Shown: positions 16,727-28,535, numbered from the stretch's first letter. The stretch is DNA of 33,565 nt from Magnetovibrio sp. (GCA_002717285.1 PBDF01000010.1:5365-38929); one strand, 5' to 3'. Translations and numbers: made by a program. Notes: generated from the letters alone by a model not told the origin.

Positions 16727-16727
16727 T

Positions 16728-17684
16728 ATGGAGCAAAAAGTGGTTCAAAGAGTTCTCATTATCGCCGGTCCGACAGCAAGTGGCAAATCTACTTTGGCGA
16801 TTTCTGTGGCAAAAAAGTTTTCTGGGGTCATTATTAACGCCGACTCAATGCAGGTTTACAAGCAAATGAGTGTCCTTACCGCATGCCCACCCACTGAAGA
16901 TTTGTGTCAAGCAGAACATCGTCTTTACGGCATTTTGGATGCGGGTGACCCTTGTTCTGTTGGTCGTTGGCTTGATTTGGCAACAGACGAAATTCGGGCA
17001 GCATGGGCAATTGGAAAATTACCTCTTGTCGTTGGTGGAACTGGCTTGTACCTGAAAGCACTGCTTGATGGTTTAGCCCCAATCCCAAATGTCTCAAGGA
17101 GCATACGTAAAAAAGTAACAATTCTCCATGAAAGTCTTGGTGGTAAGGTGTTCAGAGAGGTCTTAGCTGAGATTGATCCTATTTCTGCCGCAAGGATACC
17201 AGTTGGGGATACCCAGCGCCTGATCCGAGCCTACGAGGTCGCTGAAGCTACTGGTAGGCCTCTTAGCAGTTGGCAAAGTGATCATTCTATTAAACCACCG
17301 CTGGATGCAAAATACGGTGTCATAACACTTCTGCCTAAACGAGAAATTCTTTATGATCGTGTCAATAAGCGTTTTGATAAGATGATAGAAAATGGAGCAT
17401 TAAACGAGGTACGTGCGCTTGAAAAGCTCTGTCTAGACCCTTTTTTACCTGCAATGAAAGCTGTTGGTGTGCCAGAATTGCTAGAAGTAATAACTGGTGG
17501 TAAAGATCTGCAAACCGCCATAGATAATGCTAAAAGGGCAACTCGGAAGTTTGCCAAGCGCCAAATGACATGGCTCCGTAACCAACTTGAGTCAGACTTG
17601 CCTTTGCACACGCAATATTCGGAAAGATTGGAAGCAGAAATCTTTTCATTTGTTGGGCAATTTCTGTTGACCAGAGGTTCATGA
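16728..17684 (+). CDS. miaA: tRNA dimethylallyltransferase MiaA
   Basis: Adds an isopentenyl group to A37 of tRNAs that read UNN codons, using dimethylallyl diphosphate. It has 318 residues, normal for the family. The P-loop is GPTASGKST near residue 14, followed by INADSMQVYKQM, with PLVVGGTGLYLKALLDGL and DTQRLIRAYEV typical of MiaA. The C-terminal RKFAKRQMTWLRNQ matches the conserved tRNA-contacting segment. Its 3' end is followed by about 130 bases before ilvI. The ATG at 16728 uses the palindromic AAGG shared with serB. Confidence 0.96.
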   Translation: MEQKVVQRVLIIAGPTASGKSTLAISVAKKFSGVIINADSMQVYKQMSVLTACPPTEDLCQAEHRLYGILDAGDPCSVGRWLDLATDEIRAAWAIGKLPLVVGGTGLYLKALLDGLAPIPNVSRSIRKKVTILHESLGGKVFREVLAEIDPISAARIPVGDTQRLIRAYEVAEATGRPLSSWQSDHSIKPPLDAKYGVITLLPKREILYDRVNKRFDKMIENGALNEVRALEKLCLDPFLPAMKAVGVPELLEVITGGKDLQTAIDNAKRATRKFAKRQMTWLRNQLESDLPLHTQYSERLEAEIFSFVGQFLLTRGS

Positions 17685-17761
17685 AAGACTATTTTTGAAA
17701 ACTTCTTTTTTTATAAGCAATTGCTAGTGATAAACTAAAAGAACCTGAAATTTTATTTCAA

Positions 17762-17779
17762 GGCTGCCTTTTGGTGGCC
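17762..17779 (+). promoter_or_regulatory. Stem-loop in the leader of ilvI
   Basis: GGCTGCC (17762-17768) pairs with GGTGGCC (17773-17779) across a TTTT loop, seven pairs including two G-U wobbles. The following sequence CTACTTTGTTG is only weakly T-rich. It lies 34 bases before the ilvI ATG and could act as an attenuator, terminator or mRNA structure. No leader peptide rich in Ile, Leu or Val codons is evident upstream; the only short frame (five codons from 17682) lacks such codons. Confidence 0.35.
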
Positions 17780-17813
17780 CTACTTTGTTGTGATACATGA
17801 AAAGGTTAAAGCC

Positions 17814-19577
17814 ATGTCTAAAAACCAGATAAGCGGGGCGCAAATACTCTTAAAAGCGCTGAATGATCAGGGGGTTGATACAGTATTTGGTTATCCCGGC
17901 GGTGCTGTCTTGCCAATATATGATGAGCTTTTCATGCAGAACAAGATTAAACACATTTTGGTTCGTCAGGAGGGAGGTGCTGTTCATGCTGCAGAGGGCT
18001 ATGCCCGCTCTACAGGAAATGTTGGTGTTGTATTAGTTACTTCAGGGCCTGGGGCGACAAACGCAGTAACGGGACTTTTGGACGCTATGATGGATAGCAT
18101 TCCCATCATTTGCATCTGTGGCCAAGTGCCTACTCATCTGATAGGTAATGATGCCTTTCAAGAAGCCGACACAACCGGTATCACACGTCCCTGCACCAAA
18201 CATAATTATCTTTCCAAAGATATTAACTCTCTGGCACGACAAATACATGAGGCCTTTCTTGTTTCCAAAAGTGGTCGTCCTGGGCCAGTTGTTATTGACC
18301 TGCCTAAAGATGTGATGATGGCCAAAGGTGATTATATTCCCCCAGAAAAGGTCATTCATAAAAGCTACAAGCCGCAGGTGAAGGGAGACACTAAAAAAAT
18401 TGAAGAAGTCATCAGAATTATGGCGGGTGCTAAGAAACCGATTATTTATGCAGGTGGTGGTGTCATTAATTCTGGTCCTCAGGCGTCAGGTTTGCTGAAA
18501 AAATTGGTTAACACGACAGATTTCCCCTGCACCCTGACGTTAATGGGTTTAGGAGCTTTACCAGCATCTGATAAGCATTTTCTTGGAATGCTTGGAATGC
18601 ATGGTACCTATGAGGCAAACATGGCTATGCACGACTGTGATGTTATGCTCTGCATAGGTGCTCGTTTTGATGATCGAGTCACAGGACGAATTGATGCGTT
18701 TTCACCGAACTCAACAAAGATACACATTGATATTGATCCTTCATCCATAAACAAAACGGTAAATGTTGACGTTGGAATTATTGGCGACGTTAGCCATGTC
18801 TTGGGGGATATGATTAAGATATGGGAGCGCAGTAAAAATAGATGCGATGAAAAAGCTATCAAGTCTTGGTGGAAAATAATCAACAGATGGCGAGAGCGTA
18901 AAAGTTTAAGTTATGATAAGTCTAGCAAGCTTATTAAACCGCAGTACGCAATTGAGCGTCTTTATGAACTGACAAAAACAAATAGTGAAGTATACATAAC
19001 AACGGAGGTTGGGCAGCACCAAATGTGGGCAGCACAACATTACCACTTTGAGCAACCCAATCGTTGGATGACTTCGGGTGGTCTAGGAACAATGGGTTAT
19101 GGTTTACCAGCAGCGATCGGAGTTCAACTTGCTCACCCCAAGGCGCTGGTTATTGACATAGCCGGTGAAGCCTCAATTTTAATGAACATGCAAGAAATGT
19201 CGACTTTAGTTCAACATAATTTACCAGTGAAGGTCTTTGTTCTCAACAATGAATGCATGGGCATGGTTCGTCAGTGGCAGGAGTTACTGCATGGGGGACG
19301 TTGTGCGGAGAGTTATATGCGGGCGTTGCCTGACTTTGTAAAGCTCGCAGAGGCCTATGGCGGTGTTGGTTTGCGTGCCACTAAGAAAGAGCAACTGGAC
19401 GGTGTTATTAGAGAAATGATTGCTTGTGATCGCCCCGTAATTGCTGATATTGCCGTAGATCCAAACGAAAACTGTTTTCCAATGATTCCATCAGGCGCAG
19501 CTCATAATGAAATTCTTTTTGGCTCCACCGATAAATTGGATGCAGAAGTTTCTGATGATGGCATGGTTATGGTATAG
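17814..19577 (+). CDS. ilvI: Acetolactate synthase large (catalytic) subunit
   Basis: Thiamine diphosphate enzyme that condenses two pyruvates to acetolactate, or pyruvate plus 2-ketobutyrate to acetohydroxybutyrate: the first step of valine, leucine and isoleucine synthesis. It has 587 residues. The catalytic glutamate is Glu53 in VRQEGGAVHAAEGYA. A central FAD-binding-like domain contains GARFDDRVTGR. The ThDP/Mg motif is AGEASILMNMQE, with Gly451-Glu452-Ala453 in place of the usual GDG, and Asn478-Asn479 24 residues on. I recall GEA/GDA variants in alphaproteobacterial homologues. ATG 17814 is chosen because AAGG lies eight bases upstream and the protein then begins just before the TPP domain; GTG 17790 would add eight residues. 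Confidence 0.96.
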   Translation: MSKNQISGAQILLKALNDQGVDTVFGYPGGAVLPIYDELFMQNKIKHILVRQEGGAVHAAEGYARSTGNVGVVLVTSGPGATNAVTGLLDAMMDSIPIICICGQVPTHLIGNDAFQEADTTGITRPCTKHNYLSKDINSLARQIHEAFLVSKSGRPGPVVIDLPKDVMMAKGDYIPPEKVIHKSYKPQVKGDTKKIEEVIRIMAGAKKPIIYAGGGVINSGPQASGLLKKLVNTTDFPCTLTLMGLGALPASDKHFLGMLGMHGTYEANMAMHDCDVMLCIGARFDDRVTGRIDAFSPNSTKIHIDIDPSSINKTVNVDVGIIGDVSHVLGDMIKIWERSKNRCDEKAIKSWWKIINRWRERKSLSYDKSSKLIKPQYAIERLYELTKTNSEVYITTEVGQHQMWAAQHYHFEQPNRWMTSGGLGTMGYGLPAAIGVQLAHPKALVIDIAGEASILMNMQEMSTLVQHNLPVKVFVLNNECMGMVRQWQELLHGGRCAESYMRALPDFVKLAEAYGGVGLRATKKEQLDGVIREMIACDRPVIADIAVDPNENCFPMIPSGAAHNEILFGSTDKLDAEVSDDGMVMV

Positions 19578-19604
19578 ATTCGGCTAACGTATTTTGATAA
19601 AACA

Positions 19605-21186
<1,582 letters not shown>

Positions 21187-21257
21187 ACATTGTGTTATAA
21201 AAATCAAATTCTTAGTTTTTTTAATTGCATATGAACAAAATTAAGGACATTGGTCCC

Positions 21258-22811
21258 ATGAGTAATATTGATGCAAACAGAATAATTATTTTTGATACAA
21301 CTTTGCGGGATGGCGAGCAATCTCCAGGTGCCTCTATGAACTTGGATGAGAAACTACGAATTGCAAAGATTCTTGAGGCTATGGGTGTTGACATTATCGA
21401 AGCTGGTTTCCCCATAGCTTCTGATGGAGATTTTGAAGCTGTAAGTGAAATTGCCAGAACAATTAAAAATTCGACAATTTGTGGTTTAGCCCGTGCAACA
21501 AAAAATGACATTGAACGCTGTGCTGATGCTATCAAGGATGCACCACGGGGACGAATTCATACATTTATATCAACCTCTCCACTGCACATGGAGTTTAAAT
21601 TGCAAATGGAGCCAGAGGCAGTACTTGATAGAGTCAAGGAGAGCGTTACTTTGGCTCGCAACCTCTGCGGTGACGTAGAATGGTCGGCAGAGGATGGGTC
21701 GCGTACCGAACATGATTTTTTATGTCGTTGTGTAGAAACCGCAATAGATTGTGGTGCAACAACTATAAATATTCCCGACACCGTTGGTTATGCTGTGCCA
21801 AACGAATTTGCCGATCTGTTTAAGATGCTTTTTGATAGGGTGCCCAACGTGGATAAGGCAATTTTCTCAGCTCATTGTCACAATGATTTAGGACTAGCTG
21901 TTGCCAATTCCCTTGCTGCTGTTCAAGTTGGAGCACGTCAGATAGAGTGTGCAATGAATGGTTTAGGCGAGCGAGCAGGAAATGCGGCTCTTGAAGAAAT
22001 AGCTATGGCCATTAAAACACGTAGTGACTACCTGCCTTTTAAAACTAATATTGATACGACGTTGATAACAAAAGCGTCCAAATTGGTCTCCACAATCACC
22101 GGTTTTAATATTCAACCTAATAAAGCTATTATCGGGGCAAATGCTTTTTCTCATGAGTCTGGCATTCATCAAGATGGTATGTTGAAGCATGCCGGTACTT
22201 ATGAAATTATGAGTCCAGAGTCAATTGGTCTAGGACAGTCAAAGCTAGTTTTGGGTAAGCATTCAGGTAAACATGCGTTTTCAGTAAAATTGAAAGAGCT
22301 TGGTTATGATCTAAGCGACAAATCTATTAAAGATGCGTTTAAACGCTTCAAAGATTTGGCGGATCTAAAAAAAGATGTTTTTGACGAAGATATTGTCGCT
22401 TTGGTCGATGACCAAGTGGTAAGGGCTAATGATCGTTTAAAGTTAAAATCTCTAGAAATAAATTGCGGAACAGTACATCACCCTCCTAAGGCAGTATTGG
22501 AACTTGAAATAGATGGTGATAGAAAAAAATGCAACTCCACGGGCGATGGTCCTGTTGACGCTGCCTTCAATGCGATAAAAGAATTGTTCCCACATCAGGC
22601 TCATCTACAGCTTTATCAGGTGCATGCTGTAACAGGTGGCACAGATGCTCAAGCAGAGGTGACAGTTCGCCTCGCTGAGGATGGTAAATCCGTCAATGGA
22701 CAAAGTGCCGATACCGACACAATGGTTGCATCTGTGAAGGCGTATATAAATGCCATAAATAAGCTTTTAGTTAAGCGTGAAAAAACTGCACCTGCTGCGC
22801 TTTCCGCCTAG
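21258..22811 (+). CDS. leuA: 2-isopropylmalate synthase LeuA
   Basis: First committed step of leucine synthesis: 2-oxoisovalerate plus acetyl-CoA to 2-isopropylmalate. It has 517 residues. The TIM-barrel domain begins IIFDTTLRDGEQSPGASM, with the metal-binding SAHCHNDLGLAV and AMNGLGERAGNAALEE, then HESGIHQDGMLKH. The C-terminal LeuA dimer domain (about residues 390-510), where leucine feedback acts, contains HAVTGGTDAQAEVTVRL. I chose ATG 21258 because AAGGA lies ten bases upstream; ATG 21231 would add nine residues but has no Shine-Dalgarno. It uses the 2-ketoisovalerate line fed by ilvI/H/C and is 71 bases from ilvC. Confidence 0.96.
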   Translation: MSNIDANRIIIFDTTLRDGEQSPGASMNLDEKLRIAKILEAMGVDIIEAGFPIASDGDFEAVSEIARTIKNSTICGLARATKNDIERCADAIKDAPRGRIHTFISTSPLHMEFKLQMEPEAVLDRVKESVTLARNLCGDVEWSAEDGSRTEHDFLCRCVETAIDCGATTINIPDTVGYAVPNEFADLFKMLFDRVPNVDKAIFSAHCHNDLGLAVANSLAAVQVGARQIECAMNGLGERAGNAALEEIAMAIKTRSDYLPFKTNIDTTLITKASKLVSTITGFNIQPNKAIIGANAFSHESGIHQDGMLKHAGTYEIMSPESIGLGQSKLVLGKHSGKHAFSVKLKELGYDLSDKSIKDAFKRFKDLADLKKDVFDEDIVALVDDQVVRANDRLKLKSLEINCGTVHHPPKAVLELEIDGDRKKCNSTGDGPVDAAFNAIKELFPHQAHLQLYQVHAVTGGTDAQAEVTVRLAEDGKSVNGQSADTDTMVASVKAYINAINKLLVKREKTAPAALSA

Positions 22812-22846
22812 TAATACTTGCGATGCTATTTTAAAAGAGACAATAA

Positions 22847-23944
<1,098 letters not shown>

Positions 23945-23947
<3 letters not shown>

Positions 23948-23972
23948 ACCTTGTAAATTATTTAAAGGTTTA
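23945..23972 (+). terminator. Hairpin containing the mreB stop codon, possible partial terminator
   Basis: TAAACCTT (23945-23952), which starts with the mreB TAA, is perfectly complementary to AAGGTTTA (23965-23972). The loop is 12 bases. TTATTA follows the stem, a short T-rich tail. The position in the 130-base mreB-mreC gap suggests a polarity element that would keep MreC/D/PBP2/RodA lower than MreB. The stem is A-T rich, so termination would be inefficient. Confidence 0.4.
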
Positions 23973-24077
23973 TTATTACCTAGTCCCCTGAAAAGAATAT
24001 ATTAATAATTTTGCAGTAAAGCTTATTCGTACCCTGATGTTCTTTGTTTGGGGTCGTATGTGAAATGAGGAGCTGGG

Positions 24078-24941
24078 GTGAAAGATCATTTACGTTCAAC
24101 TTATCGTTTTTCCACCCCACTCTCTGGGCTAACCCAACGTTTCACATTCTTGGGACTGGTTTTTTTTGCGTTTGCTTTGTTGCTCCTTGCTAAGGTTGAC
24201 AAGGCTATGATGGAGCGTGTCCGAGTTCAAGTTACTGACTCAGTTGCGCCAATTATCGATGCCATGTCTCGTCCCTTAGCACTATTAAATGATGCTATCG
24301 TTCATCTAAACGCCCTTGCTCAGGTGCATGAAAGAAATGAGAAACTGCAACAGGATAAGGACCGCCTGTTGCAGTGGCAATCAGTCGCGCGAATGCTACA
24401 AGCTGAAAATCAAGCTCTTCGTGCTCAATTAAATTATGTTCCGGGGCCTGATGCCAGCTATATTAGTGCTCGAGTTATTGCAGATACCGGGGGTGCTTTT
24501 GCACATTCGGTGTTACTTAACATTGGCCATCAGCCAGGTGTTGAAAAAGGGCATGCTGTAGTCACTGGTGACGGGCTTATTGGACGGGTAGAGGGTGTTG
24601 GTAGCCGAGCGACAAGAGTGTTACTTATTTCTGATTTAAACTCGCGCATTCCAGTACTAATTGAGGCAACAAGAGCTCGGGCAATTCTGGCTGGTAACAA
24701 CAGCAATCGGCCACGCCTAATCCATTTATCACCAGGTGTAACGGTTTCACCGGGTGACCGCATTGTAACATCGGGTCACGGAGGAGTTTTCCCTGTTGGT
24801 CTTCCAATTGGATTAGTCGATGCAGTCAATGAAGAGGGCATTTCAGTACTCCCTTTTGTGCCACGTGACCGATTAGAGTATGTACGCATTCTAGACTTTG
24901 GCCTAGAGGGGATCATAAATGATGACGGTTTGGACAAATAA
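24078..24941 (+). CDS. mreC: Cell shape protein MreC
   Basis: Bitopic inner-membrane scaffold that links MreB to periplasmic PBP2. It has 287 residues: a short cytoplasmic N-terminus, one membrane segment (FLGLVFFAFALLLLAKV, about residues 25-41), a coiled coil (about 75-115, HERNEKLQQDKDRLLQW...LQAENQALRAQL), then the two-barrel periplasmic core with VVTGDGLIGRVEGVG, LNSRIPVLIE and PGDRIVTSGHGGVFPVGLPIG. GTG 24078 is preceded by AGGAG with five bases of spacing. The next gene, mreD, begins two bases after its stop. Confidence 0.95.
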   Translation: MKDHLRSTYRFSTPLSGLTQRFTFLGLVFFAFALLLLAKVDKAMMERVRVQVTDSVAPIIDAMSRPLALLNDAIVHLNALAQVHERNEKLQQDKDRLLQWQSVARMLQAENQALRAQLNYVPGPDASYISARVIADTGGAFAHSVLLNIGHQPGVEKGHAVVTGDGLIGRVEGVGSRATRVLLISDLNSRIPVLIEATRARAILAGNNSNRPRLIHLSPGVTVSPGDRIVTSGHGGVFPVGLPIGLVDAVNEEGISVLPFVPRDRLEYVRILDFGLEGIINDDGLDK

Positions 24942-24943
24942 CT

Positions 24944-25465
24944 ATGAAGCCGGCACTTTGGTCACGTCTGGATATAATTGCACGCCGTGTTACACCTTTT
25001 GGTCTTACTGTCCTATTAGTGTTATTTAATATTCTGCCCATGCAAATACCTGGTTTGTCCAGGGTGATGCCTTTATTTCCACTCATGTCAATTTACATTT
25101 GGGCAGTTCACCAGCCGGGCCTCTTGCCAGCTTATGCGGTTTTTCTAATTGGCTTTTTGCAAGACACCTTAATTGGCACGCCTATTGGTTTGCATATAGT
25201 GACTTATTTGTTGGTTTATGGAACTGTAGTCTGGCAACGGCGGTTTTTGGCAGGGAAACCATTTGCTGTAATTTGGGTTGGTTTCTCGCTTGTTGCAGCA
25301 GGTGCAACGATTGCTAATTGGATAGTGCTCTCTCTTTTTTATCTTGCGGCAATTCAGATTGACTCCTTAGTTTTTCAATATTTGTTGTCGCTAGGAGTTT
25401 TTCCAATTTTGTCTTGGTTTTTTATGCGCTGGCAATTTGCCTTCTTAACAGATTTAGGAGAATAA
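24944..25465 (+). CDS. mreD: Rod-shape protein MreD
   Basis: Small polytopic inner-membrane protein of the elongasome, 173 residues and very hydrophobic. Predicted membrane segments include FGLTVLLVLFNILPMQI, MPLFPLMSIYIWAV, LLPAYAVFLIGFLQDTLIGTPIG, IVTYLLVYGTVVW and FAVIWVGFSLVAAGATIANWIV. The motif FLIGFLQDTLIGTPIGLH is characteristic of MreD. The start lies two bases after the mreC stop and its stop codon abuts the mrdA ATG, so the three are translationally coupled. Confidence 0.93.
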   Translation: MKPALWSRLDIIARRVTPFGLTVLLVLFNILPMQIPGLSRVMPLFPLMSIYIWAVHQPGLLPAYAVFLIGFLQDTLIGTPIGLHIVTYLLVYGTVVWQRRFLAGKPFAVIWVGFSLVAAGATIANWIVLSLFYLAAIQIDSLVFQYLLSLGVFPILSWFFMRWQFAFLTDLGE

Positions 25466-27397
25466 ATGCAGTGGGATAACGAACGCCATAAAAATTTTTC
25501 ACGCCGTGCAGCTATGCTGGCTGGTGGTAAGGCTTTATTGATTTCAGCACTTGTTGGGCGCATGTATTTTTTGCAAGTCGTTGAATCTAAGCGTTATAAG
25601 ACGCTAGCTGATGAAAATCGTGTCAGTTTTAGACTTTTGGCTCCACTTCGTGGACGTATAGTTGATCGTTTTGGGGTGCCCATTGCCGACAATCAGCAAA
25701 ATTATCGTGTTCTCCTTATCCCCAAGCAAACTGAGGATATCGAGAAAACTCTTTTGCGACTTGGAAGCCTCATTACAATAACTAAAAGTGAGAAACGATA
25801 CATAATGCGGGAGATTAGTCGTAAGCGAAGCTTTGTCCCAGTAACCCTGCGGGAGAATTTGAGCTGGAAGGATGTTGCCAGAATAGAGGTAAATTCGCCC
25901 GATTTACCCGGAATTATGATTGATGTGGGGCAAAGCCGTTTTTATCCCTATGCCATTGATACGGCTCATATCTTGGGCTATGTAGCCGCTGTATCTGAGG
26001 GTGAGGCGACTGGTGACCCGTTGTTGGAGCTACCAGGTTTTCGTATTGGTAAGTCTGGCGTTGAAAAGGTTTATGATAAGGTCCTTAGAGGTACTAGTGG
26101 TAGTTTGCAGGTAGAAGTAAATGCTTATGGACGGGTAATACGTGAGTTGGAAAGGAATGAAGGGCAACCTGGAACGCGCCTCCATCTGACCATTGATACA
26201 CAACTCCAAAAAATGGCATCCGATAAGCTCAGCGGAGAGAGTGGTTCTGTTGTTGTGATGGATATTCATAGTGGTGAGGTTTTGGCTATGGTTTCGACAC
26301 CAGGATTTGATCCTAATGCCTTCAATAAGGGCTTGACTACAACTGAGTGGAACGACTTGATTAGTAACGAGAGGTCTCCACTTATTAACAAGGCAATTAG
26401 TGGTCATTATGCACCAGGTTCTACTTTTAAGATGGTCGTAGCATTAGCTGCTTTAGAAAAAGGTGTAATTTCTTCTGAAAGCGAGATTTACTGTTCAGGA
26501 GATACAAAGTTGGGCGATGCGACTTTCCACTGCTGGAAGAAGGGTGGTCACGGTATTACCAATTTAAAAAAAGCTATCGCAGAATCCTGTGATGTTTATT
26601 TTTATGAAATTGCAAAACGCACCGGAATTGAGCGCATTGCTGAAATCGCGAAAAGATTGGGTTTTGGTTCTCGCCTTGGACTAGATTTACCTGGCGAAAA
26701 ACCTGGACTCATTCCATCTAATGAATGGAAGAAAAAAGTCATTGGTGCTCCTTGGCAGCAAGGTGAGACCTTGCTGGCCGGCATTGGACAGGGATATGTG
26801 CTTACAACACCTGTACAATTAGTTGTCATGATGGCACGGCTTGTAAATGGAGGAGTTGCAGTAACACCCCACTCGACCCGAGATGTTATCTCAGAGGATG
26901 TCTTTGTGCGGAGGGCTAAAAAGGTAAATAAGAATATAGGACTTGCTCCAGCCCATTTGTCTCTGATTCGGGACGCTATGCATTCGGTTGTAAATGTCCC
27001 AGGAGGAACAGCATTTAATTCACGTATAAAAAATTCGGAATTTCGCATGGGAGGGAAAACTGGCACCGCACAAGTGCGACGTATTTCAATGCAAGAGCGG
27101 GAAACACGTGTACTGAAAAACAATGAGTTGCCCTGGAAAGAGCGTGACCATGCACTTTTTGTCGGTTTCGCTCCTGTTGATTCCCCTCGTTATGCTATTT
27201 CGGTTGTTGTTGAGCATGGTGGCGCTGGCTCTAAGGTTGCTGCCCCCATTGCACGCGATGTGCTTGAAATGGTACAGCAGCGTGCTGATAATTGGCCAAG
27301 TAATGAACAAGCTACAGAAGAGACTGCATTATCAGTTGACATAAACTCGATTTACAAAGACCAGAGTGAGAAGAAGGAATTTGGCCGTGGCAATTAA
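25466..27397 (+). CDS. mrdA: Penicillin-binding protein 2 (elongation transpeptidase)
   Basis: Class B PBP that cross-links peptidoglycan during elongation with RodA. It has 643 residues. A short N-terminus and one membrane segment lead to the pedestal domain with LAPLRGRIVDRFGVPIADN. The transpeptidase domain has the three penicillin motifs: S319-T-F-K (APGSTFKMV), SCD in IAESCDVYFYEIA, and K531-T-G (GGKTGTAQV). ATG 25466 directly follows the mreD TAA, with AGGAG five bases upstream. Its last 11 bases overlap rodA. The C-terminal tail after the catalytic domain is polar and rich in acidic residues. Confidence 0.96.
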   Translation: MQWDNERHKNFSRRAAMLAGGKALLISALVGRMYFLQVVESKRYKTLADENRVSFRLLAPLRGRIVDRFGVPIADNQQNYRVLLIPKQTEDIEKTLLRLGSLITITKSEKRYIMREISRKRSFVPVTLRENLSWKDVARIEVNSPDLPGIMIDVGQSRFYPYAIDTAHILGYVAAVSEGEATGDPLLELPGFRIGKSGVEKVYDKVLRGTSGSLQVEVNAYGRVIRELERNEGQPGTRLHLTIDTQLQKMASDKLSGESGSVVVMDIHSGEVLAMVSTPGFDPNAFNKGLTTTEWNDLISNERSPLINKAISGHYAPGSTFKMVVALAALEKGVISSESEIYCSGDTKLGDATFHCWKKGGHGITNLKKAIAESCDVYFYEIAKRTGIERIAEIAKRLGFGSRLGLDLPGEKPGLIPSNEWKKKVIGAPWQQGETLLAGIGQGYVLTTPVQLVVMMARLVNGGVAVTPHSTRDVISEDVFVRRAKKVNKNIGLAPAHLSLIRDAMHSVVNVPGGTAFNSRIKNSEFRMGGKTGTAQVRRISMQERETRVLKNNELPWKERDHALFVGFAPVDSPRYAISVVVEHGGAGSKVAAPIARDVLEMVQQRADNWPSNEQATEETALSVDINSIYKDQSEKKEFGRGN

Positions 27398-28535
27398 ATA
27401 CCTTAATAAATCAGACCTGAGTCTAGGCCAAAAGCTATTGCGCCTCAACTGGCTTTTTGTGCTGGTTTTAGTAGCAACTGCCTCTGTTGGTTTTGCCATG
27501 CTTTATTCAGCTGCAAACGGTTCAATTGAACCGTGGGCGGGTAGGCAAATCCTGCGTTTTTCTATTGGCATTGGCTTAATGCTTCTTGTAGCTCTGACCA
27601 ATTTAAAAATCTGGTTGAAATACTCATATTCGTTGTATTTGGTTTCCCTGGCGCTTCTTGGAGCAGTTGAATTAGGCGGCACAATTGGAATGGGAGCGCA
27701 ACGATGGATTGATTTGGGAGCAGTTAATCTGCAACCTTCTGAATTGATGAAGGTTGCTTTAGTTCTGGCTCTCGCTAGATATTTCCATAGTAGTAATATT
27801 GATGAAATAGGTAAGCCAGTTTTCCTTTTTGTGCCAATGGTTATGGTTGTTGCACCAACATTGCTAGTACTTCGGCAGCCAGATTTGGGTACTGCAGTTA
27901 TGTTGTTAATTGGTAGTGGGGCGATTTTTTTTGTAGCGGGGGTAAGAATATGGAAATTCGCTGTTTTATTGCTGGCAGTTCTAATTTCAGCACCAATTAG
28001 TTGGCAGTTTCTCAGGGAATATCAAAAGCAGCGAGTGCTGACTTTCCTCAATCCAGAGAGTGATCCTCTGGGTTCTGGTTATCATATTATCCAATCTAAG
28101 ATAGCTCTTGGATCCGGTGGGGTATTTGGAAAAGGCTTCATGCAGGGCTCACAAAGTCATTTAAGTTTCCTGCCAGAGAAACAAACGGATTTCATCTTTA
28201 CCATGCTTGCTGAGGAATTTGGTTTGATTGGAGGTCTTGTCCTGCTTGGGCTCTACATTCTCATTTTAGCTTTTGGCTTTAGCATTGCAAATAATTGCCG
28301 CAATCACTTTGGTCGTTTGGTAAGTATGGGGGTGACAACGACGTTTTTTTTATATGTATTTATTAACATTGCGATGGTGATGGGTCTAATTCCAGTTGTA
28401 GGCGTACCCTTACCACTCGTTTCTTATGGTGGAACCGCGATGATGACTTTACTACTAGGTTTTGGTTTGCTGCTCTCCGTGCATATAAATCGAGATGAAT
28501 CTATTGGGAGACGTGGGGCTTCTGATGATTTCTAA
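27387..28535 (+). CDS. rodA: SEDS peptidoglycan polymerase RodA
   Basis: Polytopic glycan-strand polymerase of the elongasome, partner of PBP2. It has 382 residues. The SEDS family signatures are present: GMGAQRWIDLGAVNLQPSELMKV, RQPDLGTAV, GFMQGSQSHLSFLPEKQTDFIFTMLAEEFG and GVPLPLVSYGGTAMM near the end. About ten membrane segments can be seen. I chose GTG 27387 because AAGGA lies eight bases upstream within mrdA; a GTG at 27366 would add seven residues without a Shine-Dalgarno. It is the last gene of the cluster; a 6-bp GAAATG/CATTTC hairpin lies in the 138-base gap before the convergent SRAP gene. Confidence 0.96.
   Translation: MAIKYLNKSDLSLGQKLLRLNWLFVLVLVATASVGFAMLYSAANGSIEPWAGRQILRFSIGIGLMLLVALTNLKIWLKYSYSLYLVSLALLGAVELGGTIGMGAQRWIDLGAVNLQPSELMKVALVLALARYFHSSNIDEIGKPVFLFVPMVMVVAPTLLVLRQPDLGTAVMLLIGSGAIFFVAGVRIWKFAVLLLAVLISAPISWQFLREYQKQRVLTFLNPESDPLGSGYHIIQSKIALGSGGVFGKGFMQGSQSHLSFLPEKQTDFIFTMLAEEFGLIGGLVLLGLYILILAFGFSIANNCRNHFGRLVSMGVTTTFFLYVFINIAMVMGLIPVVGVPLPLVSYGGTAMMTLLLGFGLLLSVHINRDESIGRRGASDDF

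Noticed and set aside
17682..17699. A tiny frame (MKDYF) that could be an ilv leader peptide
   Set aside because: It overlaps the miaA stop and contains no Ile, Leu or Val codons, so it cannot sense branched-chain tRNA charging.
26602..27123. A 173-codon minus-strand open frame inside mrdA
   Set aside because: It is antisense to the conserved transpeptidase domain; composition reflects the sense codons rather than a second gene.
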